Shown: piece by piece, positions 28,780 to 39,415 of the stretch
Layout: every line of letters begins with the position of its first letter
Numbering within the stretch: the first letter of the stretch is position 1
Assembly: GCA_903772945.1 (NCBI GenBank)
Contig: CAICTM010000209.1
Span: forward strand, 27,389-91,388
DNA length: 64,000 bases
Reading direction: 5' to 3'
Source of the DNA: Seminavis robusta
Lineage: Eukaryota; Bacillariophyta; Bacillariophyceae; Naviculales; Naviculaceae
Translations under genes and position numbers: made by a program
The notes under the pieces: model-generated
The model's input: only the letters and a program-made list of their open reading frames with translations
What the model was told of the DNA's origin: nothing
Database searches by the model: none

Positions 28780-31331
28780 GATTACTTTTTTTGATGGCTT
28801 GATTTTGAATCTTTTTCTCTATTTGTGAGGTCTCGTTGGCGTGTTCAGCAGCGGGCTATGGATAGTTGCCGATTAGTTCCAATGCTGGGAATTCTATAGT
28901 TAAAGATGCTTCAGCGATAGATGATGGATGGGTTGGCCAATGGCAATCAATTGTTTGAAGCAAGATGGTGGGGCGTTGTCCAAGGGAAACTTGATTTGAG
29001 TGCAACGTTTTGGTTGGCTGCCTCAAACTTCAAACTTTTATGGTTGTGCAATCTTTCTGAGTGACTGAGTGGAATGATCATGTTGGCTCGAGAACCTCTG
29101 ACGTATGAACATTTTGTTATTGGTCCTCTTCGATCTCCCAGCTGGCATTTTCGGAAATCTTCCGCATCATAAATGAGAGGTCATTGTGTTATGCCCACAT
29201 TGAAGCCAACGGGTCAGCATCAAGAAAACTAACTCTGACGTAAGCGTGGGAGTCTAAAAAAAGAGATAGAAAAGTGACTTCGGTAAGAAGAAAGAAGGGC
29301 AGTTCAAAGGAAAAGAAGCCAGAAAAGGATTCGATTTCTCCCCACGAATAAACAAACAGGATCTATTGAGGTTCATGGTTCTTTTCTCATATGATGAGCT
29401 GATGATGTCATTCAAGCGTTTAACCAGTCTTGGATTGGAGTGGAGGGGGTCCACGTGGAGGTGGTTGAAGGCGGTGGAAGTCGATCGAAAGCGGTTGAAG
29501 GTTGAAGGTGGTAAACCATCCACACAAGGTCGGAAATGGCTGGAAGACAACGCAGGTAGATGCGGTATATTTTAAAATTAAATACAAACATTCAGAGTAA
29601 AATGTAATTTTAACCCCTTGTTTACCCCAACTTTCATTTTAAACCTGTCTTCCTGGACCTTCGCGTGGACGGTTGCCCAAACATGTTTTAGGTGCCACTC
29701 TGGCCAGCCTCCCTGGCTTACCGGTACCAGTAGCTCTAGCTAGCTAGCCACTGGACTATCTCTAGCTAGCAGTACAGTACGATGCAGTTGGGAAGCAACA
29801 ATCGCTACTTTAAAAAAAAAGCCAACTCTCATGTTCAACCTTCCCGAGAATCTTGGCAAAGTACGCCCCGGTAAAAAATAACAAGAATCCATCTCCAAGG
29901 GAAGCTACTGGCTGGCTACTAGTAGCTAGCTAGCTAGTGTTGGAACTTCACCTCGGCAGTCTTGCTGCCAGAGCCCTCAACCCCTTTAATTGTTTTTCCT
30001 GCTACGGTGGTCCCTGCAGGTATAAGGGTAGGGTTAGAATACAAATAAGTCAGCAAAAACTAAATAAGTTTCCTAGCTAGCTAGAGGATGGTGCAAACCA
30101 GCTAAAGCTATTTACATCCTTCCGAGTAGGGGGCGAAAGCTATAACTAGTATTCTAGCTAGCTAGGGGTGTCTGCTTCTAGCTTGCTATGGGAATCTGCT
30201 TCTAGCTAGGGGGAATTAGCTTCTAGCTAGCTAAGCAAAAGTTAACCACTAGCTAAGCACTACAGGTATCTGCTTCTAGTTAGCTAGCTATAGGGGTATC
30301 TGCTTCTACACTGAAACCTTCTGCCGAGGTTACACAGCTCCGCTGGCTTAAATACTTTTTTGCAAACAATGGGATTCGATTCTTTTCATGAGGGCGTACT
30401 GCCCTGAGGGGTTATGGAGGTAGGCTGCCTCTCAGTAGTGGAGCTATGACTTTGGAATCAAATTGTCAACATCTCTGGTTGCGGACGGAGATCTTATTAT
30501 ACAGTAGGTCTAGCTCGCTCCCACTGTATTTTGCTCTCGACTCAATGTAAAAACGGTCCTTACTTGCTGAGGATATGAGGCCAGCCACCGAATGCCATCT
30601 ACAGCCCCACTTCAAAGCAAAAGTCTGCTCAAAAACGAAGGAAAGCTTGACGGCTTGCTGATTGCTGAGGTACGCCACGTGGCTTCAGGAAAAACGCTTT
30701 CCACTAATAATTAGAGCATAAATAAAGAGATCTACCGTGGCTTGCTCAATTGAGCCCTCGGTAGAGGAAGGAACCGCGGACCAAGAAATTGGCTTATCCA
30801 CGGAAGTAGCTCTATCGATCTGGAAAGCTCGCATTGCCCTTTCCATAAATAGTTCCGTTCTGATTTGCAGTCCAGTAATTGACTGGAATCGAATGGCAAC
30901 CAATAGAGACACAACGACACAACACCAAGTGCCCCCAAAGCGGTGTGGAAACTGAAACTTACTTTGTCTGCTGGCTGGCAACTCGGGCAATTGATCCGTA
31001 AAAGTGAGTCAAGAGGCTGTGGAAGTCGTTTTTATGCCCATGTGTTTGTGACCCATACGCTCAGCACCGTTTTCTAGCTAGCCAGTGCTGCACGGGGGTC
31101 TATGGTCAAGAAGGGGACCATGGCAGGGTTTCGTTACCGAACGAATACATGCACTATTTTACTCTTCCAAATTGACCCTCCACATACATGTAGAACCAAA
31201 CCAAAGAATGCCCCAATGCTTTGCAGCTAAAACTACTGCATCGCTTGTGAGCTTACGTTGTCAGCCATCCCCAATAACTTGATGGTCTCTCGTCTGAACT
31301 TTCACTGGGAAGATTGTTGTTGAAGATTCAT
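28780..31331. other. Gene-poor intergenic region rich in CTAGCTAG
   Basis: About 2.5 kb. From 29720 to 30310 there are at least ten CTAGCTAG or GCTAGCTAG runs, often next to the phrase ATCTGCTTCTAG (about 30160-30310), giving a loose repeat array. Minus-strand ORFs at 30466-30678 and 30685-30990 lack recognisable domains. GTAAGT on the minus strand near 30960 and GTAAGG near 30565 could be splice donors, so an unrecognised spliced gene at 30.4-31.0 kb is not excluded. Confidence 0.4.
30160..30310. repeat. ATCTGCTTCTAG...TAGCTAG degenerate array
   Basis: Four or more copies of a phrase close to GGTATCTGCTTCTAGCTAGC, at about 30170, 30190, 30268 and 30298, spaced irregularly. Probably slippage or palindrome-driven expansion. 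Confidence 0.6.
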
Positions 31332-32708
31332 TCAAGGTTTGATCTCCAACTCCAACACAGCCGGCCCATGATCACTTCCCATTTGCTCTGGAATCATGTA
31401 GGAATCACGTGCCACTACCTTCGAGTTGTCTGCATCCAACATCTTTGAATCACAGACAAAGTAATCCAGGCGCAACCCTTTGTTGGGTTCTCGGTTACCA
31501 GCCCGCTGACTCCAATAGGTATAGTGTCCTTTGGCATTGGGGTGAAAGTGGCGAAAGGCATCGACAAAGCCGGCATCCAGTTGCGCTTGGAAGGATGCTC
31601 GTTCCTGCGCCGTCAATCCTGCCTGCTTGTCCAAATGCTTGGCCCCAAAGTTGTATGCCTCGTAGTGTTTGTGTGCCACATTGAGATCACCCAACCACAG
31701 GACGGGGACACCACGCTCCTTTTGCTTGGCTTGCATAAATGCCAACAGATCCTTATCCCATTCTTCCGTGCGGTAATCCAAACGCTCCAGCTTTTGTCCC
31801 GAATTTGGCACATAGAGATTGGCCATGGTGAATCCAGGAAAGTCCAGGACAATGACACGGCCTTCGCCATCGTGCTTTTTGGCTCCCAATCCATAGGTGA
31901 CTTGTTCTGGAACCAAGAGTTTGGGATCCACGGGGAGTTCTTCTGCTACTGCAGCTTTCGCTTTGGAGTCATTCTTCTTCTTCTTCTTTTTGCCAAAGAA
32001 ACTGGTAATATCCATTTGTTGTTGTTTGCCCGCTGTTTTCTTGCCTGCAGCACCTCGTCGCTTGACAAAGACGGCAGTTCCCGCATAGCCTTTCTTGGCC
32101 GTAGCACAACTATAGTAGGCATCGTATCCCTGCTCTTCCAGCAAGTGTCCCCGTAGTTGCAATTTTGGATCATCGAGATGAGATTCTTGGAGTTTGGTTT
32201 CTTGGAGGCAGAGAATGTCAATGTTGTGGTTGGTCACCAGAGTAGCCAACGCATGGGGATCCTTCTTGAGAATGGCACGAAGACCCGCCACATTCCAGGT
32301 GGCAATTTTGAGCGTATAACTGCCATTGGCTTTGGCCTTTTCGTCACTCCAGAGTTTGGGCAATTCGTCTCGTTCCGTGATGCACTGAACGGGAGCTTTC
32401 TTGCTCTTCTTTTTGGGGACTTCCTTTTCCTTCCCATCGGCGTCATTGTCGTCGTTTTCCGTCTTCTTCTTCGTCTTGGCCGCTTTCTGTTTGGTGGCTT
32501 TTGTCTGCTTTTTGGGACGCTCCACTGCTTCGTCATTCATTTCACTTTCGCTGTCGATTGTCTTTGCTGTCTTTCTCTTTTTGGGAGCGGTCTTTCTTGT
32601 GGTATTCACTTCATCATCAATATCGTCTTTTAACACTGGCGTAGATACCTCAACCGTGGGCTTGTCGTCCTGGCCAGTCGACTTTAGCCTCGGGGAAGAG
32701 CGAGGCAT
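31332..32708 (-). CDS. AP endonuclease (exonuclease III / APE1 family) with an internal PIP-like box
   Basis: 458 residues from ATG 32708; the frame is open further but has no earlier ATG before a stop at 32859. Residues about 1-130 are Lys-rich (nuclear targeting). The EEP nuclease domain then shows ATWNVAGLRA, LCLQETKL, GYAGTAVF, NLYVPNSG, LWLGDLNVAHK, GLRLDYFV and the terminal SDHGP, covering the metal-binding and catalytic Asn, Glu, Asp and His. It should cleave DNA 5' of abasic sites in base excision repair. Unusually, a Lys/Ala-rich insertion of about 50 residues follows GTAVFVKRR, and contains QMDITSFF (about 230-237), a perfect match to the PCNA-binding consensus QxxIxxFF. Typical APE1 proteins lack this; APE2 has one near its C-terminus. 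Confidence 0.92.
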   Translation of the reverse strand: MPRSSPRLKSTGQDDKPTVEVSTPVLKDDIDDEVNTTRKTAPKKRKTAKTIDSESEMNDEAVERPKKQTKATKQKAAKTKKKTENDDNDADGKEKEVPKKKSKKAPVQCITERDELPKLWSDEKAKANGSYTLKIATWNVAGLRAILKKDPHALATLVTNHNIDILCLQETKLQESHLDDPKLQLRGHLLEEQGYDAYYSCATAKKGYAGTAVFVKRRGAAGKKTAGKQQQMDITSFFGKKKKKKNDSKAKAAVAEELPVDPKLLVPEQVTYGLGAKKHDGEGRVIVLDFPGFTMANLYVPNSGQKLERLDYRTEEWDKDLLAFMQAKQKERGVPVLWLGDLNVAHKHYEAYNFGAKHLDKQAGLTAQERASFQAQLDAGFVDAFRHFHPNAKGHYTYWSQRAGNREPNKGLRLDYFVCDSKMLDADNSKVVARDSYMIPEQMGSDHGPAVLELEIKP

Positions 32709-35359
32709 AGTGGCGGTAGATTTTAGACGGCGATTCTTTCGAAGTGGCGGAGAAGGACTATTGAATGAATGAATAAATGGAGACAAGTTCAGGTCAGCCA
32801 AGAAGTAATGGACGGCAGCGGAAGTCGAGGCAGCGGAAAAGGATAACACAGGCTGGAGCTAATGGCGTGGTGGGGCAAGTGACAGCGAGGTGCAGTTGCT
32901 CTTGGCGTCTTGGTCGGCCTCGATCTTTGGCGCGAGGAATTGATGCCATCTTTCGCCGCGCCTCGAAATCGAATCTTGTATAAAAACGGTCCGCTAAATT
33001 GAAGATCGACGGCCGCGCGCTATGGACGCGCAATTCCGAGGCGAAGCCGAGTGCGGCGCGTACAGTAGCGCGCAGGCCGGAGATCTTAAGACGAGGACGA
33101 GGCAAGACCGAGACAAAGCCGAGGCGGGAAGAGGCCATTGGCCTCTCCGCCGAGTGCTGCAGTCGAGGTCGCAGCGGAGACCGAGGCTGTCAATGAAGAG
33201 GGCCGTCATTTGTATGTAATCTGTACAGTGATAATCCGAGGGATGTAAGCTTACTCGTGTAGCGACTATTGTAACTGCATTGTTGCCGATCGCTCGAAGC
33301 TGTCATAGTTGACTGCTAGTTGTTGTTGCCGATGATGGACGATGGATGTTGACCGCTCGAAGTGTCGATCGACTGTTGCATTAGTGGTAGAGGCGCCAAT
33401 GTAGAGTGTTTCGGCCGTTGTCGAGGAGTAAACGTGCATAGCTTTCGCTGTTTTTCGTTGGTTGAATTTATGGAACTGACTGCGACTGAAGAGGTTGTTT
33501 CGTGTGTCGGAGTTGTTCTCATTTGAATCGACTGTTGGGTCTCTCTTAACCTGCCGTTAGACAACAACCAGTACTCCAGCAACAAGTCCAATTTTCCATC
33601 CTCTCGTACAAGAAATAGCTATACCAATTGCATGAGAATGTGGAAAATTGTTGTTGCAGCTGTGGATACGGCGTTTGTCGATTGCCTGAAGCTGCAATGC
33701 ACATGGTCGCTGTTTCGCCCGCACATCTTGGAGATGCCTTTTTCCAGTGAGTGTTCTTTTCTTAAAGGGATTTCCAAAGATGTGGGATTTATTTTTGTAC
33801 TATTTTAGTCTGCACAAGCCATCCTAGGACATACGTTATTGAAAACAGCACTAGGAAAAGAAACCGTCTTGAGAAACCGTTGATTCTTGCGAATTTTTCT
33901 ATGAAATAAGCAGTAAGATGCAATTCACGACTGCTTTTCCGTTAACTCCGGGAAGCACATTCGAAACGGCTGAAACACATGATGCCAAATGGGAATTCCC
34001 TTACTTTATCATGCACGTCTCATCCGGCAAAATAACTGTCACGTAGAAAATGTACTAGCTCTACGAGGATATCACCGGACAGATTACCCTGCCCTTCGAG
34101 CCATCGGAATGGCATCCGATCCAATGACGCGAGCACGCGCGGATTTGGAAATCTCAATTCAAAGGAGGGGGTGTTGTACAAGTAAAGTGCGAGCTACTAC
34201 CATACCAATACCTCGCCAATCGCTCCTTCTCAGTGTTGGGTCCTTGGTTTCTCTTTGATTTGATGCCGCGCTGCTGCCGATGCTTGCACCTTAGAACAGA
34301 ACTTCAGCTGAGTACCAAACTGAAGCTTCTTGTCAATCAGTTCCAGCTGCATTCGAGTCGGCTTCGGCCAATGAACCAGTTTTGCTCACCAATAGTATCT
34401 CAGTTGCTTTCCCTGTGGCCTATGCATGTACCAGATTCTGGTTTTCAGAGTTGAAATGTATTTTGGTTACATTTATGTGACTGTGGCTATTCCACCCAGC
34501 TACAGAGAGTCATCACATTTGTGCTTCGACAGGTCTTGGCGACACATCCAGTACTAGTGAACCACGTCCTCCCTCTCCTCTCACCGTGAAAACTGATTGG
34601 ATGGCTACCGGTACCCATCGACTTTTACATGTACGACGGAATTCGGGCGCGATTTCTCTTCATCATATCTCGTCTCAAGCCAGATTCGGTGTGTGGTACC
34701 ACCGCCATCTGGACTGTGGTCATGGTCAGTGTAAACCATCATCCATCTACTGGTACCACCATCAGGTAAACGAGGGGGGTTTAGAGTAGGAGGATAGTCT
34801 ACCGAAGTAGGCTGAAGCAAAGAAGAGTCGAAATTCAGGACTATGTTCCGTGGGATCAGGGGCAAGAAATTGAGGACCAGTACGGGGGCCAAAGGCCAAA
34901 GGGTTTGGCTTTGTGAAATCCGCGGAGACATAAATGGGTAGCTTCAGGTTGCAGGGGTTTTGAGCAGGTTCCTGCATCCACAAAGGGTTTTAGAGTAGGG
35001 AAGTTATCTACGGTGGAGAACAAACACCGTCTTTGGTCTGCACAAGCAAGCTTGGACTACGTTGGGAGCAACACTTGGCCGCACCCGCAAGAAGGCCAAC
35101 GCCACCTAGCACCACTCCAATAATGGCACTTGGACCAGCTCCCAGCCAGGAGAACACCGGAGGCATCCTCCCCAACCCCTCAACCGCATCCCGTGCGTAC
35201 GGGCCATCCCGAGTCCTGAGGAAACAAATGTGGGAGAACTACTCCTGGCATAGCCCACTTAATTAACGGTACCGAATGGAAGAGGCTTGTCCAAGCGTAT
35301 CTATCAACATCCTGCTTTCACTTCCAACAACTTCACCTGTATGTCCTACAATACTATCA
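32709..35359. other. Intergenic, with CpG-rich patch
   Basis: About 2.65 kb upstream of the AP endonuclease. 32990-33190 is unusually CpG-rich, with repeated CCGAGGC and ACGAGGACGAGG phrases. 33280-33380 has repeats of CGCTCGAAG and GTTGTTGCCGATG. Two direct repeats related to GTTTAGAGTAGG with TCTACCG/TCTACGG lie at about 34779 and 34988. ORFs up to 108 codons occur on both strands, with none recognised. The first 150 bp may include an unseen 5' exon of the AP endonuclease. Confidence 0.45.
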
Positions 35360-37330
35360 TCACAGAATCTTGGCAGTCTCAATCCACCCACCCAACATGG
35401 GTATCACATCTAGCCATGCCGAGGCACCATCCATGGCAGCCACACACATCAAACCGCTCAACACGGCCGGTGCAAATCCGTCCACCGTCACATCCTGTCC
35501 GACCAAATACATTCCGTCCGGCAGAAGATCTACTTTGGGTCTCAACCAAGTGGCGTCCGCCTTGGCCTTGGCGATAGTAGGTGGAATCCCATAGCTGGCT
35601 CCCGTCAACCGACCCAGATAGGTCCTTGTATCAACGGGAGTACCCAAGTCAATGTATTGTACTTTTCCTTGGACCTGCGGGTATTTGAGATACAGCAAGT
35701 CCAATAGCCGTTTTTCAAAGCTCTGCTTGAGTTGATTGTAGTCGTCTCCCCGTTTGTGGACACGGGTATCCTTCCATTGTTGGAACCATTCCCAGGGCAC
35801 ATCTCCCGCAACAAACGCAGCCGTCACAATGCCATCCCCGTAGCGGTCCTTGTAGGCTGGATCCTTGAGCGATGGGAATGCCAGACCGACATAGCCAAAA
35901 GGTTGTTGTGTTGTGTGATCTTGTTTGGAAAAGGCATCGGCACTTTGGCGAAGCGCATACGATGGCAAGAACCAACAATTGCGTTTGGGTATATGGAGAG
36001 ACGACGATTCCTTGGTTGGATCGTATCGAATGCCCACGAATCCGTAAATGTGTCCCTTGCCGTACGGCAGTTCTTCCAAGAGACGACCCAGCTGTTCGCG
36101 TCGTTCGGGCGATAATGGGTCGACGATTGTGGTTGGCGCCTTTTGGCCGGAGAATCCAGAATTGATAGCCGCGGGTCCCGGATCGTCTGGTGTTCGCAAG
36201 AGTCCCTGCACGGTTTCGCGCAATCCAATGGACGATATCACCACGGGAGCTTGGACGATCAATCCTTCCTTGACCAACTGCACCCCCGTGACTTTTCGAT
36301 TGTTATTGTTGTCCACCAATATTCGATCTACACCCGCCCGGACCAAGACACGCCCTCCGTGTTGTTCAATGGTGTGTACCATGGCGGCTGCCACGGATTT
36401 GGACCCGTGGACGGGATAAAAAGCTCCATTGCGAAAGTGCACGTGCAATCCCAACAATACGGCCGTGGTGAGTTCATCGGGACAAACGGCACAGCACCCC
36501 AACGAGAGATATCCCAGGACTGCCTTGAGCCGTTCATTGTTTGTCAATGCATCGAGTTTGTCGGATGCCCGACTGGTGTGATAGGGGAGACACGGTGCTG
36601 CCAGAAATGGTTTGGTAATCCAAGCCAACCAACTGTGCTGTGGAAAGGATCTCCATATAGAATAGGGCAATCCAGTTTTCATATAGGCATCCATGTTGGC
36701 AAAGTACGTGTCGATTGCTCGCTCTTCTTCTGGAAATGCGGTTTTGAGTGCTTGCTTCCATTGGTCGTTTCCTACGGGAACATCAAAGGGTTTATTGTTG
36801 CTGTTGTTTGGACTGGAACTGGAATAATCCTCATTCAGGAAATGTACTTGATCGTAAATGCCCGGTTGCACGGGACATTCGGAAATTGCGGACCACGTGC
36901 ATTTTCCACCCGTAATGTACTGTACAATTTTATAGAGCGCTTCCGTGGGCGCCAATTCTCCGGAATAATGAAATCCGGTATCAAATTCGTAGACTCCCTG
37001 TTCGACAAAGGAATGCAATCCTCCTCCGGCTCGATCGTGTTGTTCCAGTACCAACACGCGGTAGCCCTTTTGGGCCAACAACGATGCCGTGGCCAGACCC
37101 GAAGGTCCCGATCCCACGATAATGACATCGGCGTGCGAGGGAAGATCTCGCTTTTTCAATCCTCGCTTGAGTGGGTCGTCTTCAGTATCGTTAGTAGTTG
37201 AGAGTGGAGGAAAGGGAGGACAGCGGGATCGCTTTCTCCTACTTCGAACGAACAGACTATGCAGGACAATGGTGGTACCCACAGTAAGGGCCACAGTGGT
37301 CGCAACGGTTGTGGGAAAAGATCTTGTCAT
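35360..37330 (-). CDS. Retinol saturase / carotenoid isomerase (CrtISO)-like oxidoreductase
   Basis: 656 residues from ATG 37330, single exon. A hydrophobic N-terminal segment (TTVATTVALTVGTTIVLHSLFV) is followed by a basic patch, suggesting a membrane anchor or targeting signal. The FAD Rossmann motif DVIIVGSGPSGLATASLLA is near residues 68-86, with EQHDRAGGGLHSF binding the adenosine ribose. FDTGFHYSG, a mid-protein CCAVCPDELTTA and the C-terminal GQDVTVDGFAPAVLSG fit the RetSat/CrtISO branch of the phytoene-desaturase superfamily. Such enzymes saturate or isomerise polyene double bonds of retinoids or carotenoids. The substrate cannot be told from sequence; a carotenoid is plausible in an alga. 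Confidence 0.9.
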   Translation of the reverse strand: MTRSFPTTVATTVALTVGTTIVLHSLFVRSRRKRSRCPPFPPLSTTNDTEDDPLKRGLKKRDLPSHADVIIVGSGPSGLATASLLAQKGYRVLVLEQHDRAGGGLHSFVEQGVYEFDTGFHYSGELAPTEALYKIVQYITGGKCTWSAISECPVQPGIYDQVHFLNEDYSSSSPNNSNNKPFDVPVGNDQWKQALKTAFPEEERAIDTYFANMDAYMKTGLPYSIWRSFPQHSWLAWITKPFLAAPCLPYHTSRASDKLDALTNNERLKAVLGYLSLGCCAVCPDELTTAVLLGLHVHFRNGAFYPVHGSKSVAAAMVHTIEQHGGRVLVRAGVDRILVDNNNNRKVTGVQLVKEGLIVQAPVVISSIGLRETVQGLLRTPDDPGPAAINSGFSGQKAPTTIVDPLSPERREQLGRLLEELPYGKGHIYGFVGIRYDPTKESSSLHIPKRNCWFLPSYALRQSADAFSKQDHTTQQPFGYVGLAFPSLKDPAYKDRYGDGIVTAAFVAGDVPWEWFQQWKDTRVHKRGDDYNQLKQSFEKRLLDLLYLKYPQVQGKVQYIDLGTPVDTRTYLGRLTGASYGIPPTIAKAKADATWLRPKVDLLPDGMYLVGQDVTVDGFAPAVLSGLMCVAAMDGASAWLDVIPMLGGWIETAKIL

Positions 37331-37622
37331 TGTCCCTTGCTAGCTAGTGTATGGCGAAAGCTATAGCTCTATCGAATCACCTATCGCGTTAATACTATAC
37401 TGGTTGGGATCTCAGCTGGTGTTTGCGAAGAGGAGCACCCGAGTGAAGGTCAGCAGCTGACTCGACTCGATCATCACCGTCGAAGAGGTTTCTTGTGCTT
37501 CTTTGTATCTGCGTCGTTGTGTCTTTGGATGTTTGGGTGATGCAAGCCAGTTAGCCTGCTTGAGTATATGGTACGGACGAAGGATTGAGTGCGGCTTCGT
37601 CTCCGTCTGACAATACTAGCTA

Positions 37623-38011
37623 GAGTGATCTGCGCATTAAGACCCACCCCAGATTAAGACTATCCTAATAAATAGAGGTACGTACGTAGGATCCTACGTA
37701 GACTCAGTACCAGAGCCTTGGAGGTGCTTCCTGAGGGGCCACGTAGGATCTTACAGGATCCTCTACGTAGGATCCTACGTAGATGAGTACCGTGGAGTCT
37801 TAATATGCAGATGAAAAGAATTCGTGTCAAAAGTGAGGATAATTTCAACTGCTCATAACTCCACCAATAAGTACACTGTGAGGTTGCGAATTTTGTGGCA
37901 TACTCAACTACATGTGTTCTATCGATTCCACCCTTTACATGTACTATATTCCATATACAGACATGAAGAGAATATTCCGCGGAACGGTCGGTCTTAATGC
38001 CCAGATCACTC
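37623..38011. mobile_element. Tc1/mariner-type MITE candidate, 389 bp
   Basis: Inverted termini of 22 bp with one mismatch: left 37623-37644 begins GAGTGATCTG; right 37990-38011 ends CAGATCACTC. Both are flanked by TA (37621-37622 and 38012-38013), as expected for a TA target duplication. The interior has two perfect palindromes around TACGTAGGATCCTACGTA (37683-37700, and a 20-bp one at 37763-37782). No coding capacity. Confidence 0.7.
37763..37782. repeat. Perfect 20-bp palindrome CTACGTAGGATCCTACGTAG
   Basis: Inside the TA-type MITE. A shorter 18-bp version lies 63 bp upstream, and a broken copy (ACGTAGGATCTTACAGGATC) between them. Confidence 0.9.
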
Positions 38012-38279
38012 TAGTAAGTTTAAAGCCAGAATCTAATCTAAGGTAGCCTGCTCGCGCTACCAGCTAGTACATCTAGAAAGCATCAGTTAAAACAGGGGTT
38101 CCTCTTACGTAGCATACCTACTGTTGCCAAATCAGAGATGTTATCCAGTGAGCAAATTGCTCTGCCTTGTTGGAGAAAGAAGTCCAATACAGGAGCTATC
38201 ATTAGTTTTAGAATCGGCAGTCCCACTTTGCTTTGAATCTTGCCCTCAACGGACTGAGGGTCTTTCACACTTTTATCGC

Positions 38280-38284
<5 letters not shown>

Positions 38285-38330
<46 letters not shown>
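38285..38330 (+). repeat. (GT)23 microsatellite
   Basis: An uninterrupted dinucleotide run of 46 bp, followed by AGGTGTAGGTGTGTGT. Confidence 0.97.
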
Positions 38331-38332
<2 letters not shown>

Positions 38333-38412
38333 GTGTAGGTGTGTGTACGTTGAGTGTTGTGTGGTGTTTGATGTTTGTTTGCAGCTGTTTTGTCACATAG
38401 GACACTTTCACG

Positions 38413-38690
38413 TAAGGATAGGGATTAATATTGTGTTCACTGGACACAGAGTTTCAACATATGGTACCAGTCTGGCTGGCTATGCAGACTCACTAGTGTG
38501 TCCAGATAAACACGGTGTAAGTTTTGCCAAAGACATAAGGGACATTTTCCTTGTAAGGATAGGGATTATGTATTGTGTGTCTGTTGGACACAGTACTTGA
38601 CCCTTACTGGTGGCTATGGAGACTTGCAAGTGTGTCCATTGAAAGGTAAAGGATTGACCAAAGATGTTAAGGATTCGATTGGGAATCCAA
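38413..38690. repeat. Imperfect tandem duplication, about 141 bp
   Basis: Both units begin TAAGGATAGGGATTA (38413 and 38554), continue to TGGACACAG, share a GTGTGTCCA segment, and end near CCAAAGACATAAGG/CCAAAGATGTTAAGG. Confidence 0.75.
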
Positions 38691-38774
38691 TAAATCTCTT
38701 TTTGACAGTGAGGCATCAGCCCCGGCTCTTGTTCTTTGAACCCCAAATAATATTTGCGTGCGGTACCAGGTACT

Positions 38775-39148
38775 GACTCTGTGGAAAGTCATTCTGGCAA
38801 ATACTAGAGACGATACACCGAGGAATAGGAGACGATGAAAGGATTTAAGAGACGAAAGAATCATCTCCTATATTTAGGAGACGATTCAGAGGAGACATTC
38901 CAATAAGGAGACGAAAATTTCGAAATAGAGACGATCTGAAGATAGGAGAGAACATAACAGTTACATGTAACTTAGGAGACGATCCGTTGAGATAGGAGAC
39001 GATCCGTTGAAATAGGAGAGATTCAAGAGGAGACGAAAGATTTAAGAGACGATCGTTTCGTCTCTATTTTTAGGAGACGAAATCCTTAAATAGGAGACGA
39101 TCAAAAGATTAGAGACGATCGGTTGCACGACTGAGTTTCCACAGAGTC
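38775..39148. mobile_element. Inverted-repeat element filled with GGAGACGA repeats
   Basis: The termini GACTCTGTGGAAAGTCA (38775-38791) and its inverse (39132-39148) match at 16 of 17 positions. Between them are about 15 copies of GAGACGA, mostly within GGAGACGATC or GGAGACGAAA, in one main orientation, plus a central CGATCGTTTCGTCTC inversion. No target duplication could be defined. Non-coding MITE or relic. Confidence 0.6.
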
Positions 39149-39415
39149 CAGTAGACCCCAGAAGATGCGTATGAATGATGAATCTTCAATCATGATCATG
39201 GAGCTTACCGGTAGGTCTTTTTGGAAGGCGGCCGCTGTGGAAACCTTCACGTAAGAACACCTCGGGAGTTGAATTTCTCGTTTCCAAGCTCCGTAAATCA
39301 CTGAGTCACACTTCAAAGTCATCGGGAAGGTGCGCCCAGAGGTGCTCCAACAGGGATCATGACGCGGCATATCTTCGCCCATTGCAGTCTTTTTCAAACA
39401 AAACAAAAAGCGAAA

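Larger units (their letters stand above)
37331..39415. other. Intergenic with clustered repeats and elements
   Basis: About 2.1 kb that holds a TA-type MITE (37623-38011), a GT microsatellite (38285-38330), a tandem duplication (38413-38690) and a second inverted-repeat element (38775-39148). No gene was recognised. The 158-codon ORF at 38124-38600 is made largely by the GT run. Confidence 0.6.

Noticed and set aside
30466-30990. Two minus-strand ORFs (70 and 101 codons) with nearby GTAAG donors
   Set aside because: No domain and a non-ATG start for the longer one; a spliced gene is possible but unsupported.
38124-38600. 158-codon ORF with a Cys/Val run
   Set aside because: The run is the GT microsatellite translated; the rest lies in the tandem duplication.
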